From NCBI GenBank assembly GCA_964058805.1, contig CAXKVV010000648.1, positions 1 through 35,249 of the forward strand: a stretch of DNA of 35,249 nt, written 5' to 3'. Position numbers and translations under genes: made by a program. Of this stretch, positions 21,762-31,874 are shown in pieces. The first letter of the stretch is position 1. Each line of letters opens with the position of its first letter. Source of the stretch: Schoenoplectus triqueter. Taxonomy: Eukaryota; Streptophyta; Magnoliopsida; Poales; Cyperaceae. The notes under the pieces are model-generated. The model saw only the letters and a program-made list of their open reading frames with translations. It had not been told where the DNA came from and did not search any database.

Positions 21762-22660
21762 TACTTTATGGTCTTTATATATCATCTTTTTTTATCCAAT
21801 TAGTTCTTTACGTCTTTAAGCATCAATATTATTAATTTGATCCATAAATTTCTAATTATGCCATCTTTTGAGTGGAAGCCCTCCGATGGGCTCAAACACG
21901 AGGTAAGAAAGACATGATATTATTTTTTGATACGCATTTTGAATTGGATTATACATCCAATTCAAAATTAACAAGCAATTGCTTGATAATTTCTAAATCG
22001 AGCCCGGTAGGATATTACATCTGAGACCAAAACAGAGGAACCAACAGCTCCTGGCAAATGTGCCATCTTCAAGCAATAGAATCTGATATGAATATTTCGC
22101 AGTTGTTAATTCCCCAGTAGTCTGTCAGGTGTTGTTGAGGCGCATGGGAACTGGGTACTTCTCGGCCTGTCAGATCATTGTGTTTCATTTGTTCTCTCCA
22201 TCATGGTTTCATATCTAAAAATTTTCATGATATATGTAGTAATTAGGTGAGTTTTTTTTAATTTTTATCTTAGAAGTTTTATATTGAATTGAATCCTCAT
22301 GTTTATTAAATCGCTTAAAAAGTATAAAATGTTGCATGTGTATAATTAAGAAAAATATTGTACTAGTGAGTCGAGATAAAAAAAAATTAACCTTTCAAAA
22401 ACTACTAAGGCTGCATTTATGCCATTCAAAACTATTTATATTAAAAAAATAAAAGTTTTTCAGGACCCTATGAAGTAAATATGGCGCCAACAAATGAGTC
22501 AAATTCTAGAAGTAATGTCAAATCTAGGAGTAATTTAGTTAAATAATTCCTAGTTTAATTTACTAACAACTAGCATGCACAAATCGAAGAGTTATATGTA
22601 TGAATGATTGTCGATAGATGGAAACTACTATAATTAAATTGTTATATTTTCAAATTTTTA
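21119..22660. other. Upstream side of the jacalin gene; no gene identified
   Basis: This should contain the missing first exon and promoter of the minus-strand jacalin gene, but none could be assigned. 22010-22200 is GC-richer than its surroundings (for example GACAGGCCGAGAAGTACCCA on the minus strand) and might be a leader or first exon. A short inverted repeat lies at 21948-21970 (GAATTGGATTATACATCCAATTC). An AT microsatellite occupies about 21727-21758. Confidence 0.4.
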
Positions 22661-23862
22661 TGCATCTATTTTTAGGTAAAGCATTTTCTTAGTTCTCAGA
22701 TTTATCTCATTAATTGATCTCGTTTAATAATTATTTTAAAAGGAAAGTCTGATTCATTACTTTATTTGGTTTTTGGAATTACTGATTTTTATCGGGAATG
22801 ATCTGGTTCAACTTGTTTATTTTATTCTTGGGAAAAAATAAAACACATCTATATTTATTTTTTTTATTCTTTTTTTTTGGATAAAAAAAATTCATACCTT
22901 ACTAGGTCCCACAAAGAGAATTAAGTACCTAATTTGTCTCATCGTAGTTAGCTTTTATATTCCTTTAATCGGTTGATTATGGAGAATTATTGTTTTTTGG
23001 ATTTGTGTTTTCTACATTTAAGTCGCTTTCTTTTTTTAAGCATTTAGGAGATGTGATATTCTTTATGCATATATTTTTAGATAAAGAATCTTCTTAGTTC
23101 TCAGATTTATCTCATTAATTGATCTCATATAATAATTATTTTAAAAGGAAAATCTGATTTATTATAAACTATAGTGTTTGGTTTTTGGAATTACTAATTT
23201 TTATCAGGAATGATCTGGTTCAACTTGTTCTTAGAAAAAATAAAACACATCAATATTTATTCTTTTATTCTTTTTTTGGATCAATTTTTTTTTTACCTTA
23301 TTAGGTCCCACAAAGAGAATTAAGAATCTAATTCGTCTCATTTTGGTTAGCCTTTATTCTTTTAATCGGTTGATTGAGGAGAATTATTGCTTTTTGAATT
23401 TGTATTTTCTGTGTTTAAATCGTTTTCTTGGTTTAAGCATTTAGGATATGTGATATTCTTCATCGCTACATGCATTTATTTTTAGATAAAGTGTTTTCTT
23501 AGTGCTCAGATTTATCTCAATAATTGATCTCATAAAATAATTATTTCAAAAGGAAAGTCTAATTTACTACTAAATTATAGTGTTTTGTTTTTGAATTTTA
23601 TCGGGAATGATCTGGTTCAACTTGTTCTTGGAAAAAATAAAACATATCTATATTTTTTTTTGGATAAAATTTCTTAACTTACTAGGTACAATAAAGAGGA
23701 TTAAGAATCTAATTAAGAACTTAATTCGTCTCACTTTGATTAGCCTTTATATTCTTTTAATCAGTTGATTAAAGGGAATAATTGCTTTTTAAATTTGTGT
23801 TTCCTATGTTTTAACTTTCTTTGTTTAAGCATTTAGGAGATGCGATATTTTTCATCGTTTCA
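22661..23862. repeat. Three tandem copies of a 405-bp unit
   Basis: Units start TGCATCTATTTTTAGGTAAA at 22661, TGCATATATTTTTAGATAAA at 23066 and TGCATTTATTTTTAGATAAA at 23471. Spacing is 405 bp both times, and the third unit ends near 23862. Shared landmarks in each: TCTCAGATTTATCTCA, GGAATGATCTGGTTCAACTT, AAAATAAAACA, ACTAGGTCCCACAAAGAGAA (variant in unit 3), TTTAATCGGTTGATTA (variants), TTTAAGCATTTAGGA. By eye the units are roughly 85-90% alike. There is no coding capacity. It may be a small satellite array or a seed of one. Confidence 0.9.
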
Positions 23863-25064
23863 TGATCATTCTAAATATTTTCATAGCGGAGAAAAATCTA
23901 TAAAAATATTTTTTGTTTGAATCAAATTTACTAATTTATATCTTAACTATATCCCCTTAATAACACATGTATACGATGTCGGCTGTATCTTCCTCATATA
24001 AAAAATTAGAATAAAAAAGAAATTCCAGCCTACAATTTCCACGTTATGTAGGAAACAAAAAGAATGTAATCCAGCTTAATTCGAACCGTTAATTCCCTCA
24101 AACGAAACAATTCCAAAGAGCACGCTAGTTATGCTCATGATATATTTCATCTAGCTTTCATGGATGTAATTGACAGCTACAAATCTTGAAGTGGAGACCA
24201 AAAATAAAAATAAAATTTTACAAGGCAACAAGTGCAGGGCAGGAACAGCAGCAGCATCTTAGAACCGACCATTCAAACCTACAAATTAACCAAAGAAACG
24301 AGCTTAAAAATTGAACTATGTTATGCATAGATAAACAGAAGAGATAAGCAACAACAAGAATTTTTCTCTTGCATAAAAAAACAGCTTCCAACTGTGAATT
24401 GATACTCAGCAGTTAATTAATCATAAAAGTTGAATCATCGATCGTATACAACATAGTTATCTTATCAATATGCCCTGATAACTATACCAATGTTTGGAAA
24501 GGGTGATTTTCGTATTAATTATAGAGTAAAATATTTTTAGACAGATTATTTGTATATATATGGAAAATATTTATAATTCATTCTTGTCATGTCCACCCAA
24601 ATGTCCATCCACTTATATGTTAATTAATCACATTTATTTATTTTTTAATCAAATTGCACAAAATTATTGACATTTCTATATTCATTTGTTAGATTTTTGT
24701 AACAAATTTCATTATGAATAATTATGTACTTTTAGTTACATGTATTTAACATGCTATGACAAATAATTAAGGGAGAAACAATTTGATACATGATGACAGA
24801 TAAACTGCCAACGACCTTTTATATACTAGCAAAGATGTCCGCTCTTATGCGACCATTTTATTTTAAAATAATAACAAACTAACAATTTATAAACCAATAA
24901 AGTGTACAAAAGTAATAAATATAACTAATTCATTTATTAAAAGATCTCGTATTAATCAGATTATGATTCTTTATGTTAATTTCAATTTGAAAACATAGAA
25001 CTAATGCTTTAAAAACTAATGCAACATATGATTCAAACTGATATTTTAGAAGTTATTTTAGATA
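23863..25064. other. No gene seen
   Basis: AT-rich spacer. 24050-24420 is slightly less AT-rich but has no recognisable coding or repeat signal. Confidence 0.45.
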
Positions 25065-25453
25065 GGAGTGGGGATCCATTGACAATGAGTTATTTTGACA
25101 ACTTTGACAATGGACGTCTAAATAAATATAAAAAATCTTTAACAAAAAAAGTTTATAGATATGTTCTTCTACTTTTAGATTGATTGTCATTTAAATTTCA
25201 TACAATTTCATTATTTTTTGATAGTTCATCAAAGACCGTTAAATTGGAGTTATTGCAAATTGCATGAAAATTGGATGGTCTTTGATGGACTATCAAACGA
25301 TAATGAAATTATATGAAATTTAAATGAACATCAATCTAAAGATAGAAGAACACATCTATAAACTTTTTTTCATTTTTAAGATTTATTTATATTTATTTAG
25401 AAGTCCATTGTTAACGTTGTCAAAATATTCCATTGTCAACCAATCCCTTCTCC
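25065..25453. mobile_element. Foldback MITE, family 1, with 7-bp target duplication
   Basis: A 389-bp element starts GGAGTGGGGATCCATTGACA and ends TTGTCAACCAATCCCTTCTCC, and is self-complementary over nearly its full length. TTAGATA flanks it on both sides (25058-25064 and 25454-25460). If the duplication is really 8 or 9 bp with a mutation, a hAT or Mutator-type origin would fit; the superfamily is left open. It is a diverged relative of the copies at 20090 and 29457, with conserved TTGACAATG / TTTTGACAA / TAAATAAATAT end motifs. Confidence 0.78.
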
Positions 25454-25905
25454 TTAGATAATAGCCTATATGATTCAGTTGCATCTTCTTCAGTTTGGTT
25501 CACCGCCTGTCTATCTACTGGGAGGCTAAATCTGTATAAGCAATCAGGGAGTTTCTTATATTTTAAAATGAACAAAAAAATTAAATATGCCAAAGAAGAT
25601 CATTCTTTTAAATCATGGTAAGAATTCTCCTCTAAAAGTAACACTTGTTAAAGTTAACTCATATCACAAGATAAATATAAAACTAATTTCACCAGCACAG
25701 TTCAAGTGATGGAAGTTCTACACTTTTGAGGATTATTCAACAAAATTTCTTCCACGCCTATTACAACCTCAATTCCCTCTTACTGAAAGTTATTTGTCTC
25801 TTTATGATAAAATATAGGGATTGAGTCCATGATTCCAACCATGACCAATAAAAGTATTACCAGTTGAAACCCATAAAACCTTAATACCGCTCACCAATTC
25901 CTGTC
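25454..25905 (-). pseudogene. Possible exon remnants of an unrecognised gene
   Basis: The minus strand shows short protein-like stretches in different frames. They are SGIKVLWVSTGNTFIGHGWN (about 25896-25837), GIEVVIGVEEILLNNPQKC (about 25784-25725) and LPDCLYRFSLPVDRQAVN followed by QTEEDATESY (about 25557-25475). Their composition is unlike the low-complexity frames around them. They are separated by stops and frame changes and do not join into one frame. I do not recognise the family. They may belong with the SYLF-like remnant at 27603-27790 on the same strand, but that is only a neighbourhood argument. Confidence 0.25.
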
Positions 25906-26091
25906 TGCTGATGTGAGTACCATGTACTTGTTTTCTTTCATTAAATATAGATTTACACATCCAAATAAGGAATTAGATAGCAACAGAGAGATATGCATAA
26001 TTGAAAAGAAATACAATAATATTTGTTTAATAGATTTAAATATCAGTCACTTAAACGAACTAATATAACTTATATACTGTGACTTACTAAT
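25906..26091. repeat. 186-bp direct repeat, left copy
   Basis: TGCTGATGTGAGTACCATGT through ACTTACTAAT matches 27353-27538 with about 9 differences in 186 bp (roughly 95%). The two copies exactly bracket the retrotransposon fragment at 26092-27352. Confidence 0.85.
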
Positions 26092-27352
26092 ATTTTTTCA
26101 ATCTTCTCATTTGTAGTTATTCTCTCTTGTTGATTTTTGTGAACTAAACACTTATTTTTTTGTTAACTTGTCTTCATATCATAATTGCACTTATTCATAA
26201 CTCACAGTGAATAGCGACGTCATCCATTGACGGCTTCTTCTCGATTCATTGAGCTAGAAAACTTAAAAAAATCAGTCATAGTTTCATCTCATATGTTATC
26301 CAATTGTCTGACTCATCAGGTTATGTATATGTGAGATTCACATCCACACCGCGGCTCCACACCGTATTTTTCCATGTGGCTCCACACCACATCTTCTCAT
26401 GATCTTCGCACACTTCCAGCAAAATATCTTATGATGTTGCTAGTTATCTTATTTTAACATTCATTGCACAGTCTATCATGAGACATTGCTCACGTCGGCT
26501 ACACTCATTGATTCTTTGAAAACCACTGACAAAGACTTCATCATGCTTTTGTAGCATTCACTGCTTGATACATAGCATCATTGATAAGTTTTCCTTTTTT
26601 TTCTCTTACAATATCTCTAAAACTATCTTCACGAAAAAGAACACCACAAAAAAAACACTCTTTTCTTTTTTTAACAAAAAATCAGCACATGTTATTTTTT
26701 TCATTATCCCAACAATTTTTTTTTCTCACAAAAAAATAAAATAAGGGGATTCGATACTCATTTTTTATTTTTTTTCAATTCTCCTAACAATACAGAAAAA
26801 CTCATAAACTAAAATAAACTCAGAAAACACTCTTAACACTTAACTTTCTTTAAAACAAACATCGAGCCTCACCATATTTTTTTTTGAACATCTCTCTTTT
26901 TTCTTTTTTTTTTTTATTTTTCTTCGCCATGACAGGTTTTTCTTGATCGAATGAACCTGGCTCTGATACCACTTTGTAAAAAGAGAATGGTTAATATCAC
27001 ATTTTGAGATAAGAGAAGACAACTCTATTTATAGACTAAGACAACAGAAGTGTATAGAAAATTCGTATTAAAAATGGAATACTAAACAGTATCTGTTTCA
27101 GCTGACTCCTATCCACTAAAATATTCATAACTCTCTGTAGAGAATTCCAAATGATTTGAAATTTAAATAATTGGAAACTAGACTTTAAGAGATTTCCATC
27201 TATAGGTCATACAGCCAAAACGGATGTCATTTGATCTTAAATATCCCCTCATCAATCAGCCTAAAATTTCTATAACTGCTGAATTCTAAGAGTCTCCTTT
27301 ATTTTCTACTAGGCTTAATATTATTAATGATAATTAAGTTTATATTTCAACA
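26092..27352 (-). mobile_element. Truncated copia-like LTR retrotransposon (5' LTR, PBS and part of the interior)
   Basis: On the minus strand a 378-bp LTR runs from TGTTGAAATATAAACTTAAT (27352) to CTTTTTACA (26975), with a TATA box TCTATAAATAGAG near 27025-27037. AAG follows, then TGGTATCAGAGCCA (26971-26958), the primer-binding site for initiator methionine tRNA. An ATG near 26928 opens a short Lys-rich frame that soon stops. The rest of the interior (to 26092) has no readable gag-pol, and no 3' LTR is present. The order LTR-PBS fixes the orientation. The copia label rests on the TGTTGAAATATAAAC start and the PBS and is inference. The element is dead. Confidence 0.78.
26958..26971 (-). other. 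Retrotransposon primer-binding site (initiator tRNA-Met)
   Basis: TGGTATCAGAGCCA on the minus strand, three bases after the LTR end. This is the classic plant LTR-retrotransposon primer site. Confidence 0.85.
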
Positions 27353-27538
27353 TGCTTATGTGAGTTCCATGTACTTATTTTCTTTCATTAAATATAGATT
27401 TACACATCCAAATAAGGAATTAGATAGCAACAGAGAGATATGCATAATTGAAAAGAAATACAATAATATTTGTTTAATAGATTTAAATATCAGTCACTTA
27501 AAATAACTAATATTACTTAGATACTGTACCTTACTAAT
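27353..27538. repeat. 186-bp direct repeat, right copy
   Basis: Begins TGCTTATGTGAGTTCCATGT immediately after the LTR terminus (plus-strand TTTCAACA ends at 27352) and ends CCTTACTAAT. It is the partner of 25906-26091. Confidence 0.85.
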
Positions 27539-27602
27539 TGATTCAAATTTTCACGGATTTGAGTTCGTCGGCGATTGAAAGAGGCGATGCGAGCAATGTT
27601 CA

Positions 27603-27790
27603 TCAGCAACAGTGCTGGTAGCCATCCTCCCTATGTGAAATTACCAGTCCAGTTCCAATTTTGTATGCCACCATCATCCCCATATTTGCCATTGTTATTA
27701 TAGTGAGCCCATTTGCTTCATTAAGCATTGAGTCAGGGATTGACTTCTCAGGGTTCATTGTCCCCACCTTAATACATAGACTTCCAAAGC
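27603..27790 (-). pseudogene. SYLF/Ysc84-like domain exon remnant
   Basis: The minus strand reads VGTMNPEKSIPDSMLNEANG, LTIITMANMGMMVAYKIGTG, LVISHREDG, then YQHCC and a stop at 27603-27605. The pattern PEKSIPDS-[IM]-L-x-x-A-x-GL-x-I-x-T-[VM]-x-x-x-G-x-M-V-x-Y-K-x-GTGLV-[VI] is that of plant SYLF (DUF500, Ysc84-type) proteins, which bind phosphoinositide membranes and often carry a FYVE finger. In the family the REDG is followed by SWSPPSAI; here it is YQHCC-stop, so the exon is broken or truncated. The upstream part (CLIKVVIFICFGSLCIK) looks like intron. No other exon of this protein was found. I infer a gene fragment, perhaps captured or left by local rearrangement. Confidence 0.6.
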
Positions 27791-28177
27791 ATATAAAAAT
27801 TACCACCTTAATCAAGCAACCACTAATAGAGATTGATACAAAATTTTGATACAAAAATAATGGATTTCAAAAGCATATAAAAATATCCACAAGACTTTAT
27901 CAATACTCTTTTATTCATTGAAATTTGAGTAGCTTTGATTCCGTTAGTGTTAATATGGCCTCATCGGCTAATATGCACTGCATCCTTTAAATTTAAAAAA
28001 AAAATCATTCTCAAGTTTCAAGAACATTTGAATTATTTACTTCTTTAGCTAATATGCACTGCATCTGTTAGTGCTAATATGGCCTCTTCAGCTAATATGT
28101 CACATTTTTGTCATCACCCTTCTTATCTACATTTCAAGTTTGATCATTATTAAGTACAATAAATTGACAATGAGAAA
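27791..28177. other. No gene seen; small local duplication
   Basis: TTAATATGGCCTCATCGGCT with AATATGCACTGCATCC (27951-27986) is echoed by GCTAATATGCACTGCATCTG and GCTAATATGGCCTCTTCAGC (28044-28093) in swapped order. Nothing else recognised. Confidence 0.5.
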
Positions 28178-29410
28178 TACAATTTCAAGTTCAGAAATAA
28201 ATACATAGTTTTCACTGGTTTGTCAAAACGACACTACTTCAGACAACTTTCTATCTATGAAAATATCAGTGCCTTTACTATGGGAGCTAGTTTAACTCAA
28301 CTCGATCCAGACCCATCCCAACCCATTTCGTTATATTTTATTTTGTCTATTTTGATATTTCATCTAACTAAAGCTTGCTTATACTTTCATTAAGACTAAA
28401 AAATATACCCGCTCTTATGTAGGGACACTTATATTTTATAATATTTTTTAACAACTAATATTTTAAAAATAGAAAGGTGCATAAGTGATATGTATATAAT
28501 TAATTTTTATTTTGTATCATTTTTTTAGAAAGCTTAAAATAAGTAAAAAAAGTTATATTAATAGACATTACATTTAATAGAAATAAATTGTGTGATATTT
28601 ATTTACTTTTTAAATATGAAAGATATTATCGATATAATATCTCACTAGAAATTGAAAATGGAGAGGAGAAAATAGTTGGAAAATCAATCATAAATGTTAT
28701 TTTTATTGTATTTTTCAGTCTAAACCATACGGATAAGTAGAGTATATTATGGTCAATAAAAAGTTTTTTTTAATTATTAGACTCTCCATTTCTTAGCTCA
28801 TTTTTTATATAGTAAGATCAATTGCATATCTTATTATATTGAAAAGGAGCTAAATAATGAAATGTCCAATAAATTAAAAAAAAATCTTATGGATCAAAAT
28901 ATCCTCTACTTATATGTGGGGTTGAAATTAAAAACTACAATAAAAGTAATATATGACTGATTTTCCATTATTTCCTTCTCTTCATTTTTTATTTTTAAAT
29001 AGACATATCTAGAGTCTAGCGAGATGGTATATAGACAATACCTTCCATATTTAAAATGTATATAAATATCATAAAATTTATTTCTATTAAATGCAACGCC
29101 TATTAATATATTTTTTTTACTTCTTTTAAACCTTCTAAAATATTAAAGATCATTGATGCTTGTGCATGCATGCAGACATACATATGTACGTATGTACGTA
29201 CATACATACATACACACACATATATATATACATACATATACATATACATATATATATACATATGAGTCATGCTATGGTGATTCACGAAATATAAAATATT
29301 TTTATACTTTATATCATATCTCTCATTTAAAATTTAAAAAATCGATCCAAATAATTTAGTTTTTTCTCTATATTAAAATATCTTTGAAAATCAAATTTTA
29401 TATCTTTTGA
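28178..29410. repeat. Paralogous copy of jacalin intron 2 sequence
   Basis: Collinear with 17050-18110, then 18640-18693, then 19942-20040. Shared landmarks: ACTACTTCAGACAA-TTTCTA, CATCTAACTAAAGCTTGCTT, CTAAACCATACGGATAAGTA, AGAGTCTAGCGAGATGGTAT, the CATA microsatellite, and GCTATGGTGATTCA. It lacks both the foldback element at 18174-18540 and the solo LTR at 18694-19941. No jacalin exon remains at its left end, where one would be expected near 28150. Confidence 0.85.
29161..29262. repeat. Tetranucleotide and TA microsatellite
   Basis: GTGCATGCATGC, GTACGTATGTACGTAC, CATACATACATACACACA and TATATATACATACATATAC runs. This is the paralogue of 18009-18175 plus 18610-18640, and shorter. Confidence 0.88.
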
Positions 29411-29488
29411 AACTTTTTCTATTTTCATTGATATTAAAAAGAAATTGCTCTTGTTTGGAGGGATCCATTGACAATGGCTATTTAGGTA

Positions 29489-30204
29489 TAGATCCTATTG
29501 ATATATAGTATAGGTTCTATTGATCTACAGTATATATTTTATTGATCTATAGTATAAATTATATTGATATATAGTATATATTCTAAATTATCCTCTAACA
29601 CCCATCACTTATATAGTATAGATTCTATTGATTTTTATGTTAATAGTTTCTATCAGAAATTCTCAAATTTACCATGCGTACATGAAAAAATCTCAATATA
29701 AATAATTTAGAGAAATAGTTAACAATATAGATCGATGATTATCGCCTTACGAATGTTTCATTTCAAAAAAATATTGGTGCGGAGATGGGATTTGAACCCA
29801 TGAGGTTCTATTGATATATAGTATAGATTCTATTAATTCTTATGTCGATAGTTTCTATCAAAAATTCTCAAATTCACCATATATATATGAAAAAAAACTC
29901 CATCTAAATAATTTAGAAAAATAATTAAGGGTTCGAATGATCCTCTTTAATGACACTCATTACTTATATAGTATAGATTTTATTGATCTATAATATAGAT
30001 TAGACATATACCCCCCCCCCTCATTATTAAGATTTGAAAAAGGATGGCTCATGTTCATCTAATATGAAATCAAATGAATCAATAACCATAATATAATTGC
30101 TTAAGAATGAATTGAATAAGATTTTTCAAATACCATAGCATAGCTATGATAAAATTAAAAGTCTGCAATACAATTTCCAAAAAAAAAACTTGTTGAGTCA
30201 ATTA
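29489..30204. mobile_element. Unclassified 716-bp insertion with internal repeats and a tRNA-like fragment
   Basis: Absent from the paralogous MITE at 20090-20384. It is built from recurrent TATAGTATAGATTCTATTGA-type words (at least seven variants, 29498-30000). A longer segment repeats at about 205-bp spacing (AGTTTCTATCAGAAATTCTC at 29647; AGTTTCTATCAAAAATTCTC at 29852). It also has a C run at 30010-30020 and a tRNA 3'-end-like motif at 29774-29800. I found no terminal inverted repeat, target duplication or coding frame, so the class is unknown. Confidence 0.6.
29774..29800 (-). other. tRNA T-arm plus 3' acceptor-like fragment with CCA
   Basis: On the minus strand: ATGGGTTCAAATCCCAT, a perfect 5-bp T stem with a TTCAAAT loop, then CTCCGCA and CCA. 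GGTTCAAATCC fits the RNA polymerase III B-box consensus. No D arm, anticodon arm or A box precedes it, so it is not a tRNA gene. It could be a tRNA-derived (SINE-type) head remnant or a copied mature-tRNA end. Confidence 0.55.
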
Positions 30205-30437
30205 ATCTTGGCAATGAATTTTTAAATAAATTCGAAAAAAATTTAAAAGTAGGAAAAACATTTATAAATATACTATTTTACTTATAGATTGATAATGTTT
30301 TAAATTTTATGTAGTTTCATTATTATTTGGCAGTCCATAAAGACCATGAAATTTAAAATATTTTCAATCTATAAGTAAAAAAATATATCGGTAAATATTT
30401 TTTCATATTTATTTAAAAATCTATTGTCAAAATAATC

Positions 30438-31379
30438 TATTATTTTATTGCAAATATCAATCCTTTTATCAGTCAACTTTGGCTTGGTAAATGATCTTCT
30501 CTAAGCTAGCGAATTGTCAAATGTGTGTTATACATGTTGAGTACTAATATTTGACGTGGAGAACACGTATTTAAACGCGGAAGCTTACAAATAATGAAAC
30601 GGTGCAGACTTCGGGCATGCACGTGGACTTCCAACAACAGCTGGATATCCTGGTAAATATATACATTTTTTTAATTGATTGAGATATGAATAATTATATA
30701 TAGAGTTGTGTTATGATGTTTCACGAGGCATAGTGGTTAGTGTGTTTCAGATTTAAATTTCTAATTTTAAATTAGATATGAGCAATCTAAACCATTCAAT
30801 TTAATCTTCATATGAAAATATATTAGCAAATCAAATTTTATATTTTTGGAATTGATTGCTATTTTTTTGAATAGAAAAAAATCACTATTTTTGGACAAAC
30901 CAGAATTCTTTCAGATCAAGTCATTTGCTATCCATCTGAAAAAATAGTAAAAATTACATCGCTATTTGTTCTAACATGAACCGAATCGGGTTAGATAAAA
31001 ATAATATGTATTGTCCACACCTAATCCACCAACATCCTTATTATTATCAAATAGAAAATGACAATGCGCTAATACAGAGTAGAAGGAATGACAAAACTTG
31101 ACCTGATCTGATTGAGTATGTGTTAAGATTTTTTGACCCATCACTTGAGTCGGATACGATCGACCTAACATATTTAATTATATTTTTTGAATTTATTTTG
31201 TGATTTAACGCTAATTAAAGATTATATATATTAATGAAGATTTATTATATATTAATAAATATTAAGTTGCTTAAAAATACATAAAATGATTAATATATAA
31301 TTTATTTTATTCAGATCAGATCGGTTCGGCTGAAAAAATAATAAAATAATAATGATCCAACCCCACCATTGATATCCCA
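30438..31379. other. No gene; old repeat fragments
   Basis: 30697-30850 is a member of the family at 9445 (GAGTTGTGTTATGATG-TTTCAC, then AATCTAAACCATTCAATTTA). 30975-31040 matches 13235-13305. 31300-31375 again has GATC-GGTTCGG and CCAACCCCACCATTGATATC phrases resembling 30975-31030. All appear to be worn transposon pieces without ends that I can define. Confidence 0.45.
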
Positions 31380-31720
31380 CAGAATAGTATAACAAATAGA
31401 CTATTTCGAAATTCGACCATTTTGACGAATAGCTGAAGATAGTACATTTCAACGTGTTGAAATTACTATTTTTTGTCAAATAGTATTTTCACTCTTCTGT
31501 ATAGTTAAAAATATCATTATTATTTTATTATTTAAAATATTGCTATTCTAGTATTGTATTTTGTGGAATTATTTTTGCAGTATTATTTGCAAGAAGATCC
31601 CTTAGGTTTTAATTAGTCATGTTGCAAAATGGTGACATCGAACATATCTCTGCCTACAATTAATTGTTAACAATCGATTAATTGAATTTTTGAATAATTA
31701 GCTAGCTTGCAAATGAAGGG
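31380..31720. repeat. Diverged third copy of jacalin 3'-flank sequence
   Basis: ATAACAAATAGACTATTTCG, GACCATTTTGACGAATA, AGATAGTACATTTCAACG and, further on, TTGCAAAATGGTGACATC match in order 15926-16330 and 33224-33560. Identity is clearly lower and there are gaps. Confidence 0.65.
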
Positions 31721-31808
31721 ATTGTCAGGATAACACTACTAGAATCTCATTTATAAGCATGGCCAAAAAATGGATTGTTGCATAAAATTCCCCATTGTAC
31801 AAGTCAAT

Positions 31809-31874
31809 AGCCTCAATGGGTCGGGTTGGATCACATTAAAATAATGATGATCCGACCCGATCCTGACCCATTAA
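31809..31874. repeat. Short hAT-like foldback remnant
   Basis: TCAATGGGTCGGGTTGGATC and GATCCGACCCGATCCTGACC-CATTAACACCCCTA are imperfect inverted repeats. The right end, read inverted, TAGGGGTGTTAATGGGTC, is typical of non-autonomous hAT ends. The matching left terminus is worn (CAATAGCCTCAATGGG). It directly adjoins the start of the 31886 duplication. Confidence 0.45.

Larger units (their letters stand above)
29457..30437. mobile_element. Foldback MITE family 1, copy B, interrupted by a 716-bp insertion
   Basis: The left end GGAGGGATCCATTGACAATG (29457) and the rest from 30205 (ATCTTGGCAATGAATTTTTA through TATTGTCAAAATAATC) together equal the copy at 20090-20384. Between them, about 29489-30204, is foreign sequence that copy A lacks. 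Confidence 0.72.

Noticed and set aside
22661..23862. CRISPR-like or LTR-pair interpretation of the 405-bp repeats
   Set aside because: The units are head-to-tail with no spacers, and no interior, primer-binding site or TG...CA ends are visible. A tandem repeat is the simplest reading.
26270..26322. Hammerhead ribozyme-like words (CTGATGAGTC ... GATGAAAC on the minus strand) beside an LTR and primer-binding site, suggesting a retrozyme
   Set aside because: Stem II would have only about three weak pairs with a long unpaired stretch, stems I and III are not convincing, and the motif lies in the interior rather than in the LTR, where retrozymes carry it.
27661..27849. 62-codon plus-strand frame with hydrophobic start
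   Set aside because: It is the antisense shadow of the SYLF-like segment, which matches a known family on the minus strand.
29103..29359. Tyr/Met/Val-rich frames on both strands
   Set aside because: They are translations of the CATA/TA microsatellite.
29774..29800. A complete tRNA gene
   Set aside because: Only the T arm and acceptor end are present. No D arm, anticodon arm or 5' acceptor strand was found nearby.
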